From positions 57,916 to 117,344 of the forward strand of contig NZ_LMUF01000039.1 in the NCBI RefSeq assembly GCF_009766085.1: a stretch of DNA of 59,429 nt, in the 5' to 3' direction. The stretch is from Burkholderia sp. S171 (GTDB lineage: Bacteria; Pseudomonadota; Gammaproteobacteria; Burkholderiales; Burkholderiaceae). Under the pieces are notes generated by a model. The model did not search any database and had not been told where the DNA came from. It was given only the letters and a program-made list of their open reading frames with translations. Numbering within the stretch: the stretch's first letter is position 1; each line of letters begins with the position of its first letter. The position numbers were made by a program, and so were the translations under genes. Below are positions 53,276 through 59,429 of the stretch, one piece after another.

Positions 53276-54235
53276 ATGCGTGAAACTATCCTTCGCTTTG
53301 AAGCCAGCGTCGATGAAGCAATCGTCGGTCAGGAAGCCGTTGTCCGGCAGGTGTTGATAGCGCTTCTGGCGGACGGCCATGTACTGCTCGAGAGCCTGCC
53401 GGGGCTTGCAAAGACACGCACCGTCAAAGCCATTGCTACGCGGCTGGCGGCAACCATGAGCCGCATTCAGTTCACGCCCGACCTCCTGCCTTCCGACATC
53501 ACGGGTGCGGAAACGCTGCTGCAGTCCGGCACGGAGCGAACGCTGACATTCCAGCCGGGCCCCATTTTCGGCAACCTGATTCTCGCGGACGAGATTAATC
53601 GCGCGCCCGCCAAGGTTCAGTCCGCATTGCTCGAAGCCATGGAAGAACGGCAGATTTCCGTCGCCGGAAAAACGCACAAGATGCCGGATTTGTTCCTGGT
53701 GATGGCCACGCAAAATCCGATTGAACAGGAAGGGACGTATCCCTTGCCGGAAGCGCAAATGGACCGGTTTCTTTTCAAGGTCCTGATTACTTATCCGTCG
53801 CCGGAAAGCGAGCGCGAGATGTTGCGATTGCTTAGACGTGAAAGCAACGACGCGCCTCAAGTGACCGATGCCCTGTCTCAGGATGTCATTTTCGCCGTGC
53901 GCCAGGCGGTGCGGCAGATCACGGTGGCGCCGGCTATCGACGAATATATTGTCTCGCTGGTCAATGCAACGCGGCATGGTGGCGAACTCGACGCGGACCT
54001 CGGCAAGTGGGTCGAAATTGGTGCGAGTCCGCGTGGCGCGATCGGGCTCGACCGTGCGAGCCGTGTGCAGGCGTGGCTTCAGGACCGCAGTTTCGTGACG
54101 CCCGACGACGTGCGGGCCGTCATCCATCCGGTGCTGCGGCATCGGCTGATACTTTCATACGATGCCAACGCGGACAACGTCAGCGCGGACCATGTGATCG
54201 ACCGCCTGATTGAGAAAGTTGCCGTGCCGGCTTAG
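53276..54235 (+). CDS. MoxR-family AAA+ ATPase
   Basis: A 319-residue chaperone-like ATPase that in other systems works with VWA proteins to mature or insert metals into envelope enzymes. Walker A is ESLPGLAKT (Lys46); the first Gly of the classical motif is Ser40, within the variation seen in MoxR. Walker B is LILADEINRAP, and sensor 1 is ATQNPIEQEGTYPLPEAQMD. It is first of a six-gene operon. Confidence 0.93.
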   Translation: MRETILRFEASVDEAIVGQEAVVRQVLIALLADGHVLLESLPGLAKTRTVKAIATRLAATMSRIQFTPDLLPSDITGAETLLQSGTERTLTFQPGPIFGNLILADEINRAPAKVQSALLEAMEERQISVAGKTHKMPDLFLVMATQNPIEQEGTYPLPEAQMDRFLFKVLITYPSPESEREMLRLLRRESNDAPQVTDALSQDVIFAVRQAVRQITVAPAIDEYIVSLVNATRHGGELDADLGKWVEIGASPRGAIGLDRASRVQAWLQDRSFVTPDDVRAVIHPVLRHRLILSYDANADNVSADHVIDRLIEKVAVPA

Positions 54236-54270
54236 CGCAGGAGTCGCGCTCACACGCTAGAGGACGATCA

Positions 54271-55233
54271 ATGGCCGTGGCATCCGAAGCTGCTATTGGC
54301 CGCGTGTATGTCGACGCGGCACATCTCGCGAAGCTCGAATTTCGTGCGCGCGGATTGAGCTTCGTCGCGCCTGCGCCGTTATCCAGCATCTTGTCGGGCA
54401 ACCACGCGTCGCGGTTGCGCGGCCGTGGCCTTAACTTCGAAGAGATTCGCAGCTACCTTCCCGGCGATGATATTCGTCACATCGACTGGAAGGTTTCGTT
54501 GCGTCTCGGCAAACCGCAGATTCGCGCTTACACCGAAGAGCGGGACCGGCCGCTTCTTGTGGTTGTCGATCAGCGCATGAGCATGTTTTTCGGGTCGAGC
54601 CGTGCGTTCAAGTCGGTAGTGGCGGCGGAGGCCGCAGCGCTCGCGGTATGGATGGGATTCGCCGCCGGTGATCGCGTGGGCGGCGTGATCTTCGATGACG
54701 ACCACGTCGTCCGCGTAAGGCCATTGCGTAGCCGCAGCCGGATCAAGGTGCTGTTCGGTGCAATCGCGGGGATGAACAGAACGTTGCATGCCGAGAGCGC
54801 GTCCAGAACGAACTACGGTCAGCTCGATACCGCGCTTCAAGGCGTGCTGCAGCTTGCGGGACATGACTACCTTATTTGTATCGTGAGCGATTTTGCGGGT
54901 GCGAGCGAACGTACTCGCAAGCTGTTGCGCCAGCTATCGAAACACAATGACGTTATCGCCGCGATGGTCTTCGATCCCCTCTGGCAGCGCATGCCCGAGC
55001 GCCGCGCGCTGGTGGTCAGCGAAGGGCGTCTTCAAGTGGAACTGCGCATTGAGCAGGAGAAGGTCCGAGCGCCGCTTGCAAGCATGTTCAAAGGCCGCAC
55101 CGCAGAGGTGGCGGATCTGCTGCGATCGAGTGGTGTGCCGCTGATGGCGTTATCGACCGATGAACCCACCGTGGATCAGGTTCGACGTCTGTTCGGTGAA
55201 CGCGTCAGGCCGACCACGGGCAGCGGCTTATGA
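54271..55233 (+). CDS. DUF58 domain protein
   Basis: A 320-residue protein with the DUF58 signature IRSYLPGDDIRHIDWKVSLR near residue 58, and a following VWA-like region (LLVVVDQRMSMFFG). It is the usual second partner of MoxR. No membrane segment is evident, unlike many DUF58 proteins. AGAGGAC precedes the ATG, and its end overlaps the DUF4381 start (ATGA). Confidence 0.88.
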   Translation: MAVASEAAIGRVYVDAAHLAKLEFRARGLSFVAPAPLSSILSGNHASRLRGRGLNFEEIRSYLPGDDIRHIDWKVSLRLGKPQIRAYTEERDRPLLVVVDQRMSMFFGSSRAFKSVVAAEAAALAVWMGFAAGDRVGGVIFDDDHVVRVRPLRSRSRIKVLFGAIAGMNRTLHAESASRTNYGQLDTALQGVLQLAGHDYLICIVSDFAGASERTRKLLRQLSKHNDVIAAMVFDPLWQRMPERRALVVSEGRLQVELRIEQEKVRAPLASMFKGRTAEVADLLRSSGVPLMALSTDEPTVDQVRRLFGERVRPTTGSGL

Positions 55234-55757
55234 ATGCGTCGCCCTTAACCTCGCTAACGCCCGCCGATACGCCTGCGGCACTCAAGCCGCTGCAGGAGTT
55301 GCCGCTGCCCGAGCCGGTGTCCTGGGCGCCTCAAACCATCGGATGGGCGGCGGTTTCGGTCTTGCTGATAGTGGCCGCGCTTTGGGCCGCCTGGATGGGT
55401 TGGCGTCGTTATAAGCGGGAGCATTACCGGCGAGTGGCGCTGGCGGAGTTGGCGGACATCGAGGTGGCTCTAAGCGATGCGCAACGGCGCACGGTCGCGC
55501 TCGCCGCCATCCCGTCGCTCATCAAACGCACTTCGCTCGCTGCCGCTCCGCGCGAACGTGTCGCGCCGCTGTCCGGTGATGAATGGCTCGCGTTTCTCAA
55601 GCGCACGCGAGGACGATTCGACGAACGCAGCGGCGCCCTCCTGACACTCGTGAGCTACGCACCCGCTGAACAGATCGCCTCGATAACACCGCTCGAAGTC
55701 GAGACCCTGGTGAGCGTCACCCGCGACTGGATCCAGCGCCATCATGTGGAAATTTGA
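55230..55757 (+). CDS. DUF4381 membrane protein
   Basis: A 175-residue protein with one membrane segment (AAVSVLLIVAALWAAWMGW, about residues 35-55) and a cytoplasmic tail. A Pro-rich N-terminus precedes it. DUF4381 proteins are standard members of MoxR-DUF58-VWA operons. It overlaps the preceding gene by four bases and the following gene by 14. Confidence 0.85.
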   Translation: MNASPLTSLTPADTPAALKPLQELPLPEPVSWAPQTIGWAAVSVLLIVAALWAAWMGWRRYKREHYRRVALAELADIEVALSDAQRRTVALAAIPSLIKRTSLAAAPRERVAPLSGDEWLAFLKRTRGRFDERSGALLTLVSYAPAEQIASITPLEVETLVSVTRDWIQRHHVEI

Positions 55758-56784
55758 CTTCCCGTGGATGTTCCTGCTGCTGCCCTTGCCGGTCTTCGTG
55801 TGGTGGCTGGCACCCGCATGGCGCGCAACTACATCGGCGATCCGCATGCCGTTTTTCCACGAGATGGCGCAAGCGGCCGGCGAGCAACCGGCGCCCGGCG
55901 GCGTCCGTTTGCGCCGCAACGTAGTGCAACGGTTGATGATGCCGCTGCTATGGATCTTGCTCGTGATTGCCGCTGCGAAACCTGTGTTCGTCGAGCCGCC
56001 TGTCACGCGCGATGAACCCGCTCGCGACCTCATGCTGGCGATCGACCTGTCTGAATCGATGAGCACGCGCGACTTCGTGAATCCGCAAACCGGCGAGCGC
56101 ATGGACCGGCTGACTGCAGTCAAACAGGTGGTCAGGGACTTCGTGGCGAAGCGCAAAGGGGATCGCATTGGAGTGGTGGTGTTTGGCGAGGCGGCTTATC
56201 CACAAGCGCCTTTAACGCTCGATTACGACAGCGTGCTTCTGCTTTTAGATCAGATGCAGATCGGCATGGCGGGTCCGCGTACGGCAATAGGCGACGCTAT
56301 CGGCCTGACTGTAAAGCTGATGGAGAATTCGCCGGCACAGGAGAAGGTGTTAATCCTGTTGACCGATGGCAACGACACGAGCAGCGCCATCCCACCCGAG
56401 CGTGCCGCCGACATAGCGAAGAACAACAAGCTGGTGATACATACGGTCGGTATCGGCGACCCGAGTGCGACGGGCGAGGACAAGGTCGACCTGGACGCGT
56501 TGCAGCGAATCTCCGATATAACAGGCGGTCGCGCATTCCACGCGCTAGGCAACCCGCAAGAACTCGCGGACGTCTACACGACGCTCGACAAGATGACGCC
56601 CGAGAAAGTGAAGCGGGAAATTTATCGGCCGCAACGCGATTTCTTCTGGATACCGCTGGCTCTCGCGCTGTCGATCCTGACGCTATATCACTGTCTTGCA
56701 TTAGCGATTGCCGCGCTTCGTGCACCGGGACGAAAGCAAGGGCCAAAGACCATGGAGATTGACGGAGCGAGCCATGGAAATTGA
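55744..56784 (+). CDS. VWA-domain membrane protein (BatA-like)
   Basis: A 346-residue protein. N-terminal membrane segments (about 10-22 and 60-80) precede a von Willebrand A domain with an intact MIDAS motif in AIDLSESMS, TAIGDAIG and LTDGND. A C-terminal membrane segment follows (IPLALALSILTLYHCLALAI). It probably binds a metal-dependent ligand in the periplasm. It overlaps both neighbouring genes. Confidence 0.88.
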   Translation: MWKFDFPWMFLLLPLPVFVWWLAPAWRATTSAIRMPFFHEMAQAAGEQPAPGGVRLRRNVVQRLMMPLLWILLVIAAAKPVFVEPPVTRDEPARDLMLAIDLSESMSTRDFVNPQTGERMDRLTAVKQVVRDFVAKRKGDRIGVVVFGEAAYPQAPLTLDYDSVLLLLDQMQIGMAGPRTAIGDAIGLTVKLMENSPAQEKVLILLTDGNDTSSAIPPERAADIAKNNKLVIHTVGIGDPSATGEDKVDLDALQRISDITGGRAFHALGNPQELADVYTTLDKMTPEKVKREIYRPQRDFFWIPLALALSILTLYHCLALAIAALRAPGRKQGPKTMEIDGASHGN

Positions 56785-58363
56785 CCTGACCGCCTTTCAT
56801 TTCCTGCGGCCTCTATGGTTATGGTTGCTCGTCCCCGCTGCCCTGTTGCCCGTAATCTGGTTTCGACGTAACAGTGTCCGGGCTCGGTGGCGCAACATCA
56901 TCGACCCTCTGTTGCTTGAACATCTGATAGTCGGCGATACAGCAGGCCGACGCATTCAACCGGCCCATACGCTGGCAGTGCTTATCGCCATGGGAGCGAT
57001 TGCGGTTGCGGGTCCAACCTGGCAACAGGAGCGTCCCCCGTTTAACCAGGACAAGGCGCCGCTCGTGATCGTCCTTGAACTCGCCCATTCAATGGACGCA
57101 ACCGATGTCGCGCCCACGCGTCTTGAGCGCGCCAAACAAAAGGTGCTGGACCTGGCGGCCGCGCGCAAAGGAGCGCGAACCGGGCTCGTGGTGTTCGCTT
57201 CTACAGGGCATCTCGTTGTGCCGCCCACTGAAGACCCAGCCATGATCGAGCTGTACTTGCCAGCGCTTGCACCCTCGTTGATGCCGCGCGACGGCAAGAA
57301 CGTGAATGCAGGTCTCGACATTGCCGAGAAGCTTCTGGCGAAAGATCCCGTGGCCGGGACCATCGTTTTTATCAGCGATGGATTCGACCAGAACCAGACG
57401 GACGCGTTCGTCCTGAAGGCTAAACAATCTCATCATCAACTGCTGTGGCTTGCGGTTGGCACGGAGAACGGCGGAGCGATTCTCGGTCCGAATGGAACCA
57501 TTGCGATGGACGATGAAGGCCATCCGCTGATGGGCACTTTCGACGCCGATGGAATACGCAAGGTCGCGCAAGATGCCGGTATTCCGCTTGCCAGCGTGCG
57601 TGCAGATAACGATGACGTCGCGTGGGTGCAACGCCGCGCCCAGACCTGGCTGGCAGAAGTGGATGAATCGAAACGTGCGCCTCGCTGGAAGGAGGCGGGC
57701 TACTGGCTGGTGCTGCCGCTACTGGTGCTTGGGCTTTGGAGTTTCCGCAAGGGCTGGACCGTGAAGTGGCTGCCTGTCGTGCTGATCGCGCTGGCTTTTA
57801 GCGCGACGCCTCGCGACGCGCACGCCGCTTCATGGAACTGGCTGGACTTGTTTGCCACACACGATCAGCAAGGCCGCTGGCAGTTCGAGCGTGGTGACTT
57901 CAACGCAGCGGCGCAACGTTTCGATGACCCGCTTTGGAAAGGTCGCACGTTATACCTTGCCGGAGATTATGCGGGCGCGCTGGAAGCATTCTCGCGACTA
58001 AAGACTGCTCAGGCTTATTTCTACATGGGCAACACGCTGGCGCATCTTGAAGACTACCCGTCCGCCATCAAGGCTTTCAACAATGCTTTAGCGCTTCAAC
58101 CCGGATTGCGCCAAGCAGCCGTGAACCGCGACCTGATGAAGAAGCTAATAGCGCAGCCTAAGCAGGAACCTCAAAAGGACGAAGAGGACGAAGAATCGGA
58201 CGAAGTGAAAATTGAAAAGAAGAAGGGCAAGGTCGAACAAAGTACGATCATCATGGAGCCGTCCGAGGACGTATGGATGCGCAACCTGAGCACGTCGCCG
58301 GCTGCATTTTTACATCGTCGATTCGAGCAGGAGTCGGACCAAAATAGTACGGGTACGCCATGA
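56774..58363 (+). CDS. VWA-TPR membrane protein (BatB/BatC-like) with altered MIDAS
   Basis: A 529-residue protein: N-terminal membrane segments, a VWA domain (about residues 95-290), a further membrane segment (about 330-370), and TPR repeats near 430-465 (AQAYFYMGNTLAHLEDYPSA, IKAFNNALALQPGLR). It ends with an acidic/lysine-rich tail. The first MIDAS block reads LELAHSMDATD, where D-x-S-x-S is expected, so Asp is replaced by Glu and the first Ser by Ala. Metal binding may be lost. The start lies 11 bases inside the BatA-like gene. Confidence 0.85.
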   Translation: MEIDLTAFHFLRPLWLWLLVPAALLPVIWFRRNSVRARWRNIIDPLLLEHLIVGDTAGRRIQPAHTLAVLIAMGAIAVAGPTWQQERPPFNQDKAPLVIVLELAHSMDATDVAPTRLERAKQKVLDLAAARKGARTGLVVFASTGHLVVPPTEDPAMIELYLPALAPSLMPRDGKNVNAGLDIAEKLLAKDPVAGTIVFISDGFDQNQTDAFVLKAKQSHHQLLWLAVGTENGGAILGPNGTIAMDDEGHPLMGTFDADGIRKVAQDAGIPLASVRADNDDVAWVQRRAQTWLAEVDESKRAPRWKEAGYWLVLPLLVLGLWSFRKGWTVKWLPVVLIALAFSATPRDAHAASWNWLDLFATHDQQGRWQFERGDFNAAAQRFDDPLWKGRTLYLAGDYAGALEAFSRLKTAQAYFYMGNTLAHLEDYPSAIKAFNNALALQPGLRQAAVNRDLMKKLIAQPKQEPQKDEEDEESDEVKIEKKKGKVEQSTIIMEPSEDVWMRNLSTSPAAFLHRRFEQESDQNSTGTP

Positions 58364-59429
58364 ACGTACGCGGGTTTATCTTTTTTATTCTTACGTTTTT
58401 TCTATCCGGCTTAGCGGCGGCTCAAAGCGCGCCGCAGCTATTGGTGCGCGCGCGTATCGAACCGTCCGGGACGGTTGTAGCGGGAAGCGAAGTCAAGCTC
58501 ATTGTCGATTGCCTGACGACAACCTGGTTCACCGATGCGCCGAACTGGCCGCTATTTACGGTGCCGGGTGCAATTGTCAATCTGCCGGACGAGCAAGCCG
58601 AAAATCTGCATGAAGTCATTAACGGGGTGAGTTGGTATGGCGTGAGCAGGGCGTATCGAGTCATCCCTCAGACGGCCGGCACACTCGACATACCCTCGTT
58701 CGCGATCACGGTGTACCCAGGCGGCACGAATGTCCCGGCGATCTTAACGACCCCGGCGCTACGACTCGTTGCTACGGTTCCCGCCGGCGCAGAAGGTATG
58801 AGGGTTTTCTTTCCGACGCAAAAACTGAGCGCCACGCAAGCGATAGAACCCTCGCCAGATGATCTTAAAGTGGGCGGAGCATTGACTCGCACCATTACAC
58901 AGAACGCGACCGGAACCGAGTCCATGTTGATTCCGCCGGTCAAGTTCGGCGATGTCGATGGCCTTAAGCGCTACCCGAAACCGGCCGCGACGAAGAACAT
59001 CATGCAGGACCGGGCAGGATTGGTCGCGGGCGAACGCACGGACACAGTGACCTACGTCGTCAATCGCAGCGGCAGATTCAAACTTCCACCGGTGACCATT
59101 GAATGGTGGAATACGACCACGCAAAAACGAGAAAAGATCGTGTTGCCTGCCGTGAGTTTTTCGGCGGCTGCTGTCAGGGAAAAGCCGCTCTTCGATATTC
59201 CCCTCGATGCATTGTCCAAGGGCGGGGCACATCGGATCATTGTTATCGACCGGTCGCGAGCGCTGATCGTCTGCGCGGTTTTGGCTCTCATGCTTGCGAT
59301 GGTTTGGGCGTATCCAAGGCTGCTCGCTAGCTACAAGCTCGCTAAGCGCGCTTTGGTTACGGCACGGAATTGTTACGCGGAAGGAGAAGCGCCGGCGTGG
59401 CGGGTTTTGCGTGCCGCCGCGCGCAAGGG
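58360..59429 (+). CDS. BatD-like exported protein, 3' end outside window
   Basis: At least 356 residues are visible; the reading frame stays open to the window end. It has a signal peptide (FFILTFFLSGLAAAQS) and beta-rich domains (RARIEPSGTVVAGSEVKLIV, YRVIPQTAGTLDIPSFAITV) typical of BatD, then a membrane segment near residues 307-325. The start overlaps the upstream stop (ATGA). It completes the MoxR/Bat-type operon as far as can be seen. Confidence 0.82.
   Translation, partial: MNVRGFIFFILTFFLSGLAAAQSAPQLLVRARIEPSGTVVAGSEVKLIVDCLTTTWFTDAPNWPLFTVPGAIVNLPDEQAENLHEVINGVSWYGVSRAYRVIPQTAGTLDIPSFAITVYPGGTNVPAILTTPALRLVATVPAGAEGMRVFFPTQKLSATQAIEPSPDDLKVGGALTRTITQNATGTESMLIPPVKFGDVDGLKRYPKPAATKNIMQDRAGLVAGERTDTVTYVVNRSGRFKLPPVTIEWWNTTTQKREKIVLPAVSFSAAAVREKPLFDIPLDALSKGGAHRIIVIDRSRALIVCAVLALMLAMVWAYPRLLASYKLAKRALVTARNCYAEGEAPAWRVLRAAARK

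Noticed and set aside
53276..54235. Missing first Gly in the MoxR Walker A motif as evidence of inactivity
   Set aside because: MoxR proteins vary at that position (Gly, Asp or Ser), and the PGLAKT core, Walker B and sensor residues are intact.

Overview
The window is GC-rich, densely coding DNA from a betaproteobacterium, most likely Burkholderiaceae (Paraburkholderia, Caballeronia or Burkholderia-like). This rests on the recognisable proteins, the gene neighbourhood (lytic transglycosylase, NDUFA9-like reductase, GST and cca in one row) and strong third-position GC. No tRNA, rRNA, CRISPR array, complete insertion sequence or prophage was seen.

Region 1 (1-12.8 kb) is core chromosome: fau, slt, an NDUFA9-like reductase, a GST, cca, a DUF2905 protein, a MidA-type methyltransferase, then a pteridine-reductase-like SDR, folB and ttcA, and finally glmU and glmS. 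These cover folate metabolism, tRNA maturation and peptidoglycan precursor supply.

Region 2 (12.8-19.6 kb) begins just after glmS and looks accessory. It holds an SDR with a decayed partner, an orphan Tat-exported TRAP substrate-binding protein, and a type VI secretion toxin cluster. The toxin cluster is two PAAR-type tip proteins, a Tae4-like peptidoglycan amidase and a membrane-anchored candidate immunity protein. Behind it lie two older, decaying copies of the effector-immunity pair, one of them a deletion hybrid.

Region 3 (19.6-30.5 kb) is metabolic: an RpiR-type regulator, a class III aminotransferase, an AhpD-like protein and a glutamate/aspartate-type binding protein. All three promoters here carry the same ACAACA-N2-TGTTGT inverted repeat. 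A 3-hydroxyisobutyrate-dehydrogenase-like enzyme, an SDR, a fused DhaK-DhaL kinase, an ArgP-like LysR regulator and a class I/II aminotransferase follow.

Region 4 (30.5-45.7 kb) is mostly envelope: a 1151-residue autotransporter, cspA, aqpZ, small exported proteins, a DUF2252 protein, and a compact run of exported proteins (two outer-membrane barrel candidates, DUF1254/DUF1214, a frameshifted glycine-zipper protein, DUF2092 and a Gly/His/Asp-rich protein).

Region 5 (46-59.4 kb) is the most coherent candidate system. A minus-strand operon encodes a membrane-anchored formylglycine-generating enzyme, a HAD lipoprotein, an exported sulfatase with the CTAGR motif, and a membrane-fused spermidine-synthase-like protein. 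Divergent from it is a tightly overlapping MoxR-DUF58-DUF4381-VWA-VWA/TPR-BatD operon that runs off the window end. Together these suggest an envelope-located sulfatase maturation and quality-control module; that link is inference.
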